Below are positions 1 through 6,434 of a stretch of 22,444 nt of DNA, in pieces. Location of the stretch: contig CALDWC010000062.1 of the NCBI GenBank assembly GCA_937923945.1, positions 1 to 22,444 on the forward strand, given 5' to 3'. Source of the DNA: an uncultured Treponema sp. Lineage in GTDB: Bacteria > Spirochaetota > Spirochaetia > Treponematales > Treponemataceae. The translations under genes were made by a program, and so were the position numbers. Under the pieces are notes generated by a model. That model had not been told where the DNA came from. It made no database searches and saw only the letters and a list, made by a program, of their open reading frames with translations. Positions within the stretch are counted from its first letter, which is position 1. Each line of letters begins with the position of its first letter.

Positions 1-158
1 GAAAAGTCAAAAATTCCAAAAACTATGGATGCAACAAATAATAAAATTTTTGCAGATATTGGAACCATCAATAGCATAAATAATAAATAGTTTGGAACAG
101 TTGGAACAGCGTTAGTCTCTGTGTCATTAGAATTTCCAAGTAAGTTCGTAGCAAGCAT
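1..158 (-). CDS. N-terminus of a membrane protein, cut by the window edge
   Basis: An open frame starts with ATG at 158 on the minus strand and runs off the window after 52 codons without a stop. The start is supported by a strong Shine-Dalgarno sequence (GAAGGAAGG, about 5 nt upstream) and a good promoter at 239-267. The first 22 residues are polar (MLATNLLGNSNDTETNAV...), followed by a hydrophobic segment from about residue 24 to the edge (YLLFMLLMVPISAKILLFVA), so this is probably the first membrane span of an integral membrane protein. The family cannot be named from this fragment. Confidence 0.55.
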   Translation of the reverse strand, partial: MLATNLLGNSNDTETNAVPTVPNYLLFMLLMVPISAKILLFVASIVFGIFDF

Positions 159-238
159 TTTTACCTTCCTTCAGTGTACATTGACAGGATATACCACATA
201 CACAATAACATAAAATTAAAAGAAATCTAATCTAGAAA

Positions 239-267
239 AGTATAGCACCTAAATAAATAAAAGTCAA
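239..267 (-). promoter_or_regulatory. Sigma70-type promoter for the membrane protein at 1-158
   Basis: On the minus strand TTGACT (262-267) and TATACT (239-244) are separated by exactly 17 bp. The predicted transcript start leaves a leader of about 70 nt before the ATG at 158. Confidence 0.7.
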
Positions 268-451
268 TATTTCACTCACGGAAATCAAGTTTGTAGAATC
301 ATTTTAATAGTGTACGCATCTACTTTTAGTTAACAGCCACACAGATTTGGAAAATCTAAGAATTTTCCTCTAGTTTTTCTATTTTAATAATGCTTTGAAT
401 AACTTACCGTTTTATCAGTACCGAAATTTGTTCATTAAAACAATTTTATCA

Positions 452-471
452 GATTTTGCGTTAGCAAAATC
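452..471. repeat. Perfect 8-bp hairpin
   Basis: GATTTTGC and GCAAAATC flank a 4-nt GTTA loop. Neither strand shows a T-run after the stem, so it is not a convincing terminator; it could be an operator or a leader hairpin, but it lies upstream of the candidate promoter at 529-557. Confidence 0.5.
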
Positions 472-528
472 AAATATGCGTGGCATCATTCTCGAACATT
501 GATTTCCCTGACTTATCGACAAGGACTC

Positions 529-557
529 TTGCATATTTATTAAAAATATAATAAAAT
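529..557 (+). promoter_or_regulatory. Candidate promoter of the PhnD/MetE/OsmC-like operon
   Basis: TTGCAT (529-534) and TAAAAT (552-557) are 17 bp apart, giving a leader of about 25 nt before the ATG at 590. The -35 box is weak (TTG only) and an overlapping TATAAT at 547-552 has no properly spaced -35, so the exact start is uncertain. Confidence 0.4.
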
Positions 558-589
558 AAAAACATATTGATTACAGTGAGGAGTGTAGT

Positions 590-1411
590 ATGGCAACACT
601 AAAAGTTGGTGCAGTGGTATATAATCCCAAAGTTACGGTTATTTGGGAAATGATAGAAAAGTATTTTGAAAAAAATAATTTTAAAATAAAAGCAGTCTTT
701 TTTAAAGATTATGATTTACAAGTAACTGCATTGGAAAAAAAGGAAATCGATATTGCATGGAATTCTCCTTTGGCACGCTTGGATGCACATTTGCGATTAA
801 AGGGCAAGGATAAATTCGGTCCGATGCGAAATACCGATCAGAACTTGCACACGAATTTAGTAGTCCGAAAGGATTCCGGCATTGAAAGTATTGAAGATTT
901 ACGCGGTAAAAATATCGGTTTTGGAGCAATTGATTCTCCGCAAGCACGATTGATTCCGATTTACTTTTTACACACAAAGGGCTTGGAGTTCGGAAAAGAT
1001 TATACGGAACATCGTTTTGATATCGGGGTTGGTTTACACGGCGACCATGTCGGCGGCGAAAAAGACGCGATGGACGCAATGATAGCAAAAAAAGTTGATG
1101 CTACTTTTACGCTTGAAGCGAATTATAAGGCTTGGATTAAAGACGGTTCAATCGATGAAAACACGGTAAAAGTTTTAGCACAAACGCCGCCGTTTGACCA
1201 CTGCCTTTTTTCGGCACATGAAGATGTGAGCGATGCGGATTTAGCGGAATTTTCCCGTATCCTTTTAGCGATGGATTATTCGAAGCCCGCCGAAAAAGAA
1301 ATTATGGATATGGAAGGTTTGACGGAATGGAAAGCCGGACGCACCAGCGGTTTTGAGCAAATCACAAAGGCGAATGAGTATTTAAACTTTTTAGCGCAAT
1401 TTAATAAATAG
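590..1411 (+). CDS. PhnD-family substrate-binding-like protein without signal peptide
   Basis: The 273-residue protein has the fold pattern of the phosphonate/phosphite-type (PhnD) periplasmic-binding family: a first lobe with the ligand-region motif near residues 56-66 (IDIAWNSPLAR), the hinge-like ESIEDLRGKNIGFGAIDSPQAR (about 99-120, the usual 'dLkGKrvafgdp.S' block), and a second lobe ending in an aromatic helix. The start is set by GAGGAG eight nt upstream, and a TAA stop lies in frame shortly upstream, so no signal peptide or lipobox is hidden there; the N-terminus (MATLKVGAVVYNP) goes straight into the first beta strand. It would therefore be cytoplasmic, unlike normal ABC transporter binding proteins, and no permease or ATPase gene follows. 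Its neighbours are the MetE-like and OsmC-like genes, suggesting that it binds a small metabolite for them. The family is fairly sure; the ligand is unknown. Confidence 0.8.
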   Translation: MATLKVGAVVYNPKVTVIWEMIEKYFEKNNFKIKAVFFKDYDLQVTALEKKEIDIAWNSPLARLDAHLRLKGKDKFGPMRNTDQNLHTNLVVRKDSGIESIEDLRGKNIGFGAIDSPQARLIPIYFLHTKGLEFGKDYTEHRFDIGVGLHGDHVGGEKDAMDAMIAKKVDATFTLEANYKAWIKDGSIDENTVKVLAQTPPFDHCLFSAHEDVSDADLAEFSRILLAMDYSKPAEKEIMDMEGLTEWKAGRTSGFEQITKANEYLNFLAQFNK

Positions 1412-1449
1412 TGCGCCTGCCTCTTTTGGAGTCGGAGTTTTATTGCTTT

Positions 1450-2616
1450 ATGGAAAATCTCATGTATACAAGCTTAATCGGTTCACTGCCTCGAAGTGAA
1501 AAAGTTCTTCGTTCTCGTCGTATGTGGCAGGCGGGTATGATTTCGCATAGCGAATACCTCGACGCGGTCAATGCGCAAACGGCTGAAGTGGTGCGATTTC
1601 AAGAAGAGCTGGGACTTGATTATATCGTTTCCGGTGAAATCGCTCGGGATAATTATGTTTCGTTTATTGCGGAAAAACTCGGCGGTGTTCGGGAAATGAG
1701 CCAAGCCGATATGCTCGAATATATTGACGATAAGGCGGAGTTTGAAAAGCAACTTTCGATTCTTGATGTTCCGGCACAATCAATAAAAAATGCAATCTGC
1801 GTGGATAAGCTTTCGTACAAAAACGGCATCGCAGTCGATGAACTCCGATTGCTCAAAAGTTTAACAAAGCGAAAAGTAAAAATCACACTTCCGGGACCGT
1901 ACCTTGTTACGAGAAGTATGTGGCTGTATGAGCTTTCCAAAAACGGATACGCTTCAAAAGAGGCTCTCGGCGAGGATGTTATAAAAATATTCACGCGAGA
2001 AATTGCCGAGTTGCAAAAAATCGGGGTCGATGAAATTCAGCTGGACGAACCTGTTTTAACGGAAATAGTTTTTACTGAAGGGAGACCGCGCTCTTTTATG
2101 TGTGCAAGCCTTTCACAACGAAAGGATCCGACCGAAGAATTAATTTTTGCAACGCATTTAATTCGCTCCGTTATGGAAAAAATCGATCGCAGTAAAAGCA
2201 TTGCTGCCATGCATGTTTGTAGAGGGAACTGGAGCAAAAATGAAAGCATTTTACTGACGGGACCGTATACGCCACTGCTTGAGCTTTTTAGTAAGATCAA
2301 TGCGGATAAACTTTCGCTTGAGTTTTCTACTCCGCGAGCAGGTGAATTGAAAGCACTGTTAGCCGACGAACGAATACGAAATAAAGTTATTTTAGGTTTG
2401 GGGGTTTTAAATCCTCGTTTTGATCGCATAGAAACCGTAGAAGAAATCACTGCCCGTGCAAAAGAAGCGTTAACGTTTATCGATAAAAAAAATTTATGCT
2501 TTAATCCCGATTGCGGCTTTGCAACTTTTTCAAATCGACCGGTAAACACCTACGATAATATACGACGGAAAGTTCAAAATATGATACAAGCACGGGACAT
2601 TGTTCAAAATTTATGA
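1450..2616 (+). CDS. Short cobalamin-independent methionine synthase (MetE C-terminal-type) protein
   Basis: This is a 388-residue TIM-barrel methyltransferase of the MetE/COG0620 family, corresponding only to the catalytic half of full MetE (about 750 residues). The zinc ligands that activate homocysteine thiolate are all present: His255 and Cys257 (AMHVCRGN), Glu291 (LSLEFS) and Cys355 (NPDCGF). The N-terminus has the typical IGSLPRS motif, and DEPVL lies near 200. I chose ATG 1450, 12 nt after GGAG; a GTG at 1411 overlaps the previous stop and adds residues not expected in the family, and ATG 1462 is possible. Family members of this size include 'core' methionine synthases that take methyl groups from corrinoid proteins rather than folate. 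Whether this one makes methionine or methylates another thiol cannot be told. It is translationally coupled to the OsmC-like gene by an ATGA overlap. Confidence 0.85.
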   Translation: MENLMYTSLIGSLPRSEKVLRSRRMWQAGMISHSEYLDAVNAQTAEVVRFQEELGLDYIVSGEIARDNYVSFIAEKLGGVREMSQADMLEYIDDKAEFEKQLSILDVPAQSIKNAICVDKLSYKNGIAVDELRLLKSLTKRKVKITLPGPYLVTRSMWLYELSKNGYASKEALGEDVIKIFTREIAELQKIGVDEIQLDEPVLTEIVFTEGRPRSFMCASLSQRKDPTEELIFATHLIRSVMEKIDRSKSIAAMHVCRGNWSKNESILLTGPYTPLLELFSKINADKLSLEFSTPRAGELKALLADERIRNKVILGLGVLNPRFDRIETVEEITARAKEALTFIDKKNLCFNPDCGFATFSNRPVNTYDNIRRKVQNMIQARDIVQNL

Positions 2617-3095
2617 TAGATACACAAAATGCAAAAAGCGTTGATGAAGCTGAAAAGTACCAAAAAACATACCGGCTTATTTTTGACAAAGATACGGTGA
2701 AAGCCTATAACGAAAAGACAAAAATACTCATAAACGAATCCGTCGGCTTTGACTCTCAAAAAGAAACTTTTACGGCACTTGATCATTGTATCGCTTCGAT
2801 TGTAAGCGAAATACTTTTGTGCATACACAGGCAAGCGGAATTGGAACACGAAACGATTATGGATTTGGAAAGTCGGACAACGCTTGATATAAAAAACCCG
2901 CTCACACTTTTAAATGTTGTCGGGTACGACGAAATCCCTTATATTGAACGTGTTACGGTAAAAATTTATGCGTACAGTTTTTTGGAAAAAGCCGAAGCTT
3001 TAAAACTTTTTGAGCGGGCTTTGAAAAAATGCGTTTTATATAATAGCGTAAAAGACGCCCTGCAGTTTCAAGTACTCTTTGACTTGAGCATCTAA
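2613..3095 (+). CDS. OsmC/Ohr-fold protein
   Basis: The 160-residue protein resembles the OsmC superfamily. A helix with a conserved Cys (TALDHCIAS, Cys59) and a second Cys in the motif KKCVLYNSV (Cys140) match the peroxidatic and resolving Cys layout of OsmC/Ohr proteins, whose second motif is usually CPVSNT/CPVYN. A third Cys lies at 70. The central beta strands IERVTVKIYAY (111-121) fit the family. OsmC proteins reduce hydroperoxides or handle persulfide-type sulfur using paired cysteines; here the role is inferred. The ATG overlaps the stop of the MetE-like gene (ATGA), so the two are translated together. Sequence resemblance is moderate, and this assignment is less certain than those of its neighbours. 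Confidence 0.6.
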   Translation: MIDTQNAKSVDEAEKYQKTYRLIFDKDTVKAYNEKTKILINESVGFDSQKETFTALDHCIASIVSEILLCIHRQAELEHETIMDLESRTTLDIKNPLTLLNVVGYDEIPYIERVTVKIYAYSFLEKAEALKLFERALKKCVLYNSVKDALQFQVLFDLSI

Positions 3096-3170
3096 GTTTT
3101 CGGTATCGTTTACGCAAAAGTTTTTATCTGCTTTCATTTCACTACGGAAATACCGTGCCGTATTAAACGT

Positions 3171-3253
3171 CCGGAATTCTACCTTATATACTGAACATTG
3201 CGAAACAATAGGAAACGCTATTAAACGGTGTCAAGCCTTTAATCAGTGTTTCT
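3171..3253 (+). repeat. Truncated copy (A1) of the hairpin repeat
   Basis: It matches the right half of the full element at 10368-10528: an ATCTACCTT-like block (here ATTCTACCTT), CTGAACATTG.GAAACAAT, GGAAACGCT, TTAAACGG.GTCAAGCC, and the terminal TTTAATCAG.GTTTC. The left arm of the central hairpin is missing. Confidence 0.8.
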
Positions 3254-3360
3254 CGATACTATCATAAATACCGTTTTTATGCAATATCACCGTTCAGCTA
3301 AATTGCCTCATTCGGTAAAAAAGATATGCGCACCTCAAACGATTTTTACCGCATTTCATC

Positions 3361-3443
3361 CAAATATTTACCAAATAATTAAAATTATTTACCAAATATT
3401 TTAAAATATTTGCCGAGAAATTTTAAAAATTTACCAAACTTTT
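3361..3443. repeat. Array of 21-bp AT-rich palindromic units
   Basis: Units start at 3372, 3393 and 3414, each exactly 21 bp and each a near-perfect palindrome (e.g. CAAATATTTTAAAATATTTG), joined by C-C steps; a partial unit precedes them (3361-3371) and a shorter palindrome (CCAAACTTTTGG) follows. The 3393-3447 stretch recurs in reverse complement at the right edge of the window. Confidence 0.8.
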
Positions 3444-3467
3444 GGAGACACTTATTAATTCAATCGA
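3444..3467 (+). repeat. Left-end fragment (A2) of the hairpin repeat
   Basis: GGAGACACTTATTAATTCAA followed by TCGA matches the left terminus of the element at 10368 (GGAGGCACTGATTAATTCAA) with two differences. It directly abuts the AT palindrome array, as does the copy at the right edge of the window. Confidence 0.7.
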
Positions 3468-3507
3468 TGCCATCAGCCTTTCCATAGCTCTTGCGTAATT
3501 TTAAAAA

Positions 3508-3526
3508 AGGGTATATCATATACCTT
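3508..3526. promoter_or_regulatory. Palindrome abutting the sir2 start codon
   Basis: GGTATAT-C-ATATACC (3510-3524) is a perfect 7-1-7 palindrome, extendable by a wobble pair. It ends two bases before the sir2 ATG and covers the only purine-rich Shine-Dalgarno-like run (AAAAAAGGG). A weak promoter, TTGCGT (3491-3496), 17 bp, TATCAT (3514-3519), overlaps it. It may be an operator or a hairpin over the ribosome site. Confidence 0.4.
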
Positions 3527-4261
3527 ATGGAAAAACTGGACGAACTTGTCGCTTTAATTAAAGATGCCAAACACTGTGTTGCGTTTACCGGCGCCGGTAT
3601 CAGTACACTTGCGGGAATTAAAGACTTCCGCGGAAAAGACGGTTTATACAAACAACCGGAAACGGCGCAAATGTTTGATATCGATGTGTTTCACCGCGAG
3701 CCGGAAATATATTACCGGTTGGCAAAAGACTTTATTTACGGTTTAGAGGAAAAGCAACCGGCAATCGTGCATAGCGTGCTGGCGAAGTGGGAAAAAGCCG
3801 GCATTATCAAGGCGGTGATTACCCAAAACATTGATTTGCTGCACCAAAAAGCCGGCAGCGTCAACGTCCTTGAAGTACACGGCTCGCCGGCAACGCATAC
3901 CTGCCAAAACTGCGGTGCGTGCGTACCGTTTTCCGATGTTGTTGCCGTTGCGCGCACGGGAGCGGTACCGCATTGTAAAAAATGCGGCGGCGTGTTAAAA
4001 CCGGACATTACATTTTTCGGCGAAGCCTTACCGTTTAAAGCTCTGACTGAATCCGAGCGTCAAGCCCGTGCGGCTGATCTGATGCTCGTGCTGGGTTCAA
4101 GTTTAACGGTGTATCCCGCGGCGGCTTTACCGGAAATAACATTCCGCTCCGGCGGGAAGCTGGTTATTGTGAACGAACAGCCGACCGGTTTGGACAGTTA
4201 TGCCGAGTTGTGCTTTACCGATTTAGCGGAAACGTTCGAGTTTTTGAATACCGCATTTTAG
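3527..4261 (+). CDS. sir2: Sir2-family NAD-dependent protein deacetylase
   Basis: This 244-residue sirtuin is about the size of the Thermotoga enzyme. It shows the NAD-binding motif FTGAGIST and DFRG near the N-terminus, TQNIDLLHQKAG, the catalytic His118 (EVHGS), a complete Cys4 zinc site (Cys126, Cys129, Cys150, Cys153), and the C-terminal Rossmann motifs GSSLTVYPAA and LVIVNEQPT. The segment MFDIDVFHREPEIYYRLAKD resembles the Thermotoga-type deacetylase rather than the SIRT5/CobB-type desuccinylases, so lysine deacetylation is the most likely activity. ATG 3527 is chosen because the family begins just before the KDAKHCVAFTGAG strand; an upstream TTG at 3491 is unlikely. There is no well-spaced Shine-Dalgarno sequence. 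The gene is alone, with repeats upstream and a hairpin cluster downstream. Confidence 0.93.
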   Translation: MEKLDELVALIKDAKHCVAFTGAGISTLAGIKDFRGKDGLYKQPETAQMFDIDVFHREPEIYYRLAKDFIYGLEEKQPAIVHSVLAKWEKAGIIKAVITQNIDLLHQKAGSVNVLEVHGSPATHTCQNCGACVPFSDVVAVARTGAVPHCKKCGGVLKPDITFFGEALPFKALTESERQARAADLMLVLGSSLTVYPAAALPEITFRSGGKLVIVNEQPTGLDSYAELCFTDLAETFEFLNTAF

Positions 4262-4366
4262 CGTAAAAAACAAGTGCCGAATTACCGCTTACATCCGAAG
4301 CGATCCAGTGAGTTTTTATAGCTTTATATTATTTTACACCGAAAGATTTTTTGCTTCTTTGTATTT

Positions 4367-4389
4367 CGGACTCCTTGCAAAGGAGTCCG
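4367..4389. repeat. 10-bp perfect hairpin, first of three
   Basis: CGGACTCCTT and AAGGAGTCCG flank a 3-nt GCA loop. No T-run follows on either strand, so it is not a standard intrinsic terminator. Confidence 0.7.
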
Positions 4390-4435
4390 TCGTATTAGCC
4401 TCGATGGGAGGAGTCGGTTTGATGCATAACTTTTT

Positions 4436-4467
4436 TTGTGAAAATTTTTGGAGAAAAATTTTCACAA
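4436..4467. repeat. 14-bp perfect hairpin, second of three
   Basis: TTGTGAAAATTTTT and AAAAATTTTCACAA flank a GGAG tetraloop. The T-run lies on the 5' side in the plus strand, which is wrong for a terminator in either direction. Confidence 0.7.
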
Positions 4468-4518
4468 GGTACTTCTCCGCTTTTTCCTCATTTTATAAGA
4501 CCAAGCATTATAGAAGCC

Positions 4519-4554
4519 GCATTTTTGAAAAACATCCGTATTTTTCAAAAATGC
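4519..4554. repeat. 14-bp perfect hairpin, third of three
   Basis: GCATTTTTGAAAAA and TTTTTCAAAAATGC flank an 8-nt loop (CATCCGTA). It ends 38 bp before the 3' end of the radical SAM gene and could protect that transcript's 3' end. Confidence 0.7.
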
Positions 4555-4592
4555 ATGAGTTTTATTTTATGAAAAGAAAATGCCTTCCATTA

Positions 4593-5579
4593 TCAATCTT
4601 TGTAGCAGTAAATTTTTCCGTCGGGGCGGCGGACTTGAAAACCGCTTTCGGTTACTTCGACGATGCAGTCCTTGAGGGCAACCGCAGAAAGCGAAAATTT
4701 TCCGCCGCCTTCCTGCAGGTCAACCGCAAACTCGGGACGCGAAAGCCCCGAAAGTCTATCACGCAAGGTAACCCAAATTGCCAAAGCCTCGTTGAACGGA
4801 ACCGCAAAATGCGAAGTTCCGCGAGCCGTGTCCAGTTGAAATAAATATCCGGGCTTGATCCCCAAAGCAACGAGCCGCGTAAAAAGCTCCGCAAGCACTG
4901 CCGGCTCATCATTGATACGGCGCAGCAACACCGTCTGTGACTGCATCGGAATACCGGCATCGCGACAAGCTTCGAGCGCTTGTACTTGCTTTTCGCCCAG
5001 TTCTGCCGGGTGATTGATGTGCGGAATAAGCCAGAGCGGTTTGCTGTCGTGTAAAAGCGAAAGCATTCGGTCGGTAAAAAGCTCTGGCGCAAAAATAGGC
5101 GCGCGCGTGCAAACGCGAATTAAAATATTCTTAAAGCGCGCACGAATTTTCAAAACGGCATGTTCAAACACCGCAAACGGAGCGGAAAGCGGATCGCCGC
5201 CGGAAAGGAGTATTTCCGTAATTTCCGGATGCGCTGCAACATAATCTAAAACTTCATCCAGCTCCGCATCCGTCAAAAACCCCCGCTTGCGTGCCGTCAA
5301 CTCGCGGCGAAAGCAATACCGGCAATACGAAAGACACCGTCCCGTCGTCAAAACCAAAATCCGATTCGGATATTGATGGACACTGTGCGCTGTCGCCCGA
5401 TATTTTTTTTCGCCGAGCGGATCATCCGTTTCAAAATCGGCAACGGCGTTTTCCTCCGCCGAAAAATAAACCTCCCGCTTGAGGGCTTCAGCCGCCCGCG
5501 GTTCCGCCGACCGTATCAACGCTTGAAACGCAGGAGAAACGCACTCCGGCAACTTTACCGGCTCACCATTCATTGCCAT
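4593..5579 (-). CDS. kamA: KamA/EpmB-family radical SAM lysine 2,3-aminomutase
   Basis: The 328-residue protein has the radical SAM cluster motif CLSYCRYC (Cys82, Cys86, Cys89) binding the 4Fe-4S that cleaves S-adenosylmethionine, followed by the SAM-site SGGDPL (126-131). A lysine in EGGGK (Lys294) matches the PLP-binding lysine of lysine 2,3-aminomutase, and Asp250 and Asp287 sit where the two substrate-lysine-binding aspartates lie in the clostridial enzyme. It should convert an L-lysine (free or EF-P-linked) to beta-lysine. Its length fits the short EpmB type (about 340) rather than clostridial KamA (about 416), so EF-P modification is plausible, but no epmA or efp is nearby. Start ATG 5579 is chosen over 5573; neither has a clear Shine-Dalgarno sequence. 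Confidence 0.9.
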   Translation of the reverse strand: MAMNGEPVKLPECVSPAFQALIRSAEPRAAEALKREVYFSAEENAVADFETDDPLGEKKYRATAHSVHQYPNRILVLTTGRCLSYCRYCFRRELTARKRGFLTDAELDEVLDYVAAHPEITEILLSGGDPLSAPFAVFEHAVLKIRARFKNILIRVCTRAPIFAPELFTDRMLSLLHDSKPLWLIPHINHPAELGEKQVQALEACRDAGIPMQSQTVLLRRINDEPAVLAELFTRLVALGIKPGYLFQLDTARGTSHFAVPFNEALAIWVTLRDRLSGLSRPEFAVDLQEGGGKFSLSAVALKDCIVEVTESGFQVRRPDGKIYCYKD

Positions 5580-5699
5580 TTTTGTTTATCATTTTTGTAC
5601 ACCGAAGTTCATTCCCGGGCTCTTTCAGAGCCTTCGTGTGTCAAAGTTTTTGAGCGAACAACCCCGCAAAACGGTTCCGTCCTCGGTGTTTGTTCTTCG

Positions 5700-6155
5700 T
5701 TATACTGAAGGTTTATTATCTTCAACCCGCAAGTAATTCCACTTTTTCCACAATTCCAAAACGTTTCCGTACTTCGTATTGAGAGCGTTAAACTTATCGG
5801 GATAATTTTTAACAATACTATCAATATACGTATTGTAGTTTTCTTTCCAGTAGCTTTCTTTTAAATCACCGTGCAGGATATGATACGAAACTAAATCCAG
5901 CTGCCGCAAATAGTTTTCGAGATACGTATCCATATTTTTGACCAGCTTATCCGCCGTCGTTTTATCCTGTAAATCGTTCACCGTTAAACCTGAAATGCTG
6001 TCAAGATATAAATCCAAACTTTTTCGTTCTTTGAGCAACAATTTTTCATAACCTAAATTCAGTTTGAGCTGTTCGATTTTACAATAGCGTCGATAATAAA
6101 AAATTGCAAAAATCAAAATCCCAAGCATAAAAGTGCCGGTTGAAAGTTCTAACAT
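5700..6155 (-). CDS. Small membrane-anchored protein of unknown function
   Basis: This 151-residue protein has one N-terminal membrane span (about residues 8-22, TFMLGILIFAIFYY) followed by a basic stretch (RRYCK) that predicts a cytoplasmic C-terminal domain. The remainder is helical, with a likely coiled coil (about 28-60, rich in Lys, Leu and Glu) and several Tyr/Trp near the end. There are no catalytic motifs, and I do not recognise the family. The start is clear: GAAGGAG about 7 nt before ATG 6155. A consensus promoter lies at 6261-6289, leaving a leader of roughly 100 nt that holds two TTTCGAAA palindromes. It is preceded and followed by unrelated genes. Confidence 0.75.
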   Translation of the reverse strand: MLELSTGTFMLGILIFAIFYYRRYCKIEQLKLNLGYEKLLLKERKSLDLYLDSISGLTVNDLQDKTTADKLVKNMDTYLENYLRQLDLVSYHILHGDLKESYWKENYNTYIDSIVKNYPDKFNALNTKYGNVLELWKKWNYLRVEDNKPSV

Positions 6156-6216
6156 AATGGTGTCTCCTTCGTTTCAAGCCCGCCATTCATAGCGGACATT
6201 GGAATTTTTATAATTG

Positions 6217-6243
6217 TTTCGAAAATACTGTCATTTCGAAATG
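6217..6243. promoter_or_regulatory. Pair of TTCGAA-centred palindromes in a leader
   Basis: TTTCGAAA (6217-6224) and CATTTCGAAATG (6232-6243, perfect) have centres 17 bp apart. They lie downstream of the promoter at 6261-6289, in the leader of the 151-aa gene, and could be tandem operator half-sites. Confidence 0.35.
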
Positions 6244-6260
6244 CCGTATCGGCTCTTCTT

Positions 6261-6289
6261 ATTATCGGCAAATCGCTTTTCGTTGTCAA
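6261..6289 (-). promoter_or_regulatory. Sigma70-type promoter of the 151-aa membrane protein
   Basis: On the minus strand TTGACA (6284-6289) and GATAAT (6261-6266) are exactly 17 bp apart. The -35 box is a full consensus match. Confidence 0.75.
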
Positions 6290-6434
6290 GCATTGCCGCA
6301 TTATTTTCTAAAGTTTTACAAAAAATTAAACTTTTTTTTTGAGTTTGTATATAAAAAAAATATTTTCGATTATATTTATACTGAACGGATAAAGCGGATG
6401 CGCGCGAAAATGAGCTTATCTTGTGGAGGTTTTT

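Larger units (their letters stand above)
159..589. other. AT-rich divergent intergenic region
   Basis: No gene is seen here. It separates the minus-strand membrane protein from the plus-strand PhnD-like operon. It holds a promoter for each direction (239-267 minus, 529-557 plus) and a perfect 8-bp hairpin at 452-471. I see nothing else recognisable. Confidence 0.6.
3096..3526. other. Repeat-filled intergenic region
   Basis: No gene lies between the OsmC-like stop and sir2. The stretch contains a truncated copy of the hairpin repeat (3171-3253), a CGGTAAAAA/TTTTTACCG inverted repeat at 3313-3351, an array of 21-bp AT palindromes (3361-3443), and the other end of the hairpin repeat (3444-3467). 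Confidence 0.7.
4262..4592. other. Convergent intergenic region with three long hairpins
   Basis: The gap lies between the ends of sir2 and the radical SAM gene. I see no gene; an open frame from 4308 is rejected because it runs through the hairpins and then antisense to the radical SAM gene. Three perfect inverted repeats follow one another (4367-4389, 4436-4467, 4519-4554). Confidence 0.7.

Noticed and set aside
702..1088. Minus-strand frame of 128 codons inside the PhnD-like gene
   Set aside because: It is antisense to a gene with clear family motifs and has no start signals.
1411..1449. GTG start for the MetE-like gene
   Set aside because: It adds 13 residues not expected in the family and has no Shine-Dalgarno sequence; ATG 1450 has GGAG upstream.
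3361..3443. CRISPR-like array
   Set aside because: The 21-bp units are contiguous variants of a palindrome without unique spacers, and no cas genes are present.
4436..4467. Intrinsic terminator of sir2
   Set aside because: The T-run is on the wrong side of the stem for either strand.
4308..4844. Plus-strand frame of 178 codons
   Set aside because: It crosses three perfect hairpins and then lies antisense to the well-supported radical SAM gene; no Shine-Dalgarno sequence and no family-like motif.
5373..5708. Plus-strand frame of 111 codons
   Set aside because: It is mostly antisense to the radical SAM gene, with no motif or ribosome site.
6423..6434. GTG start for ssb
   Set aside because: This GTG is part of the Shine-Dalgarno sequence (GTGGAGG) of the ATG at 6435.
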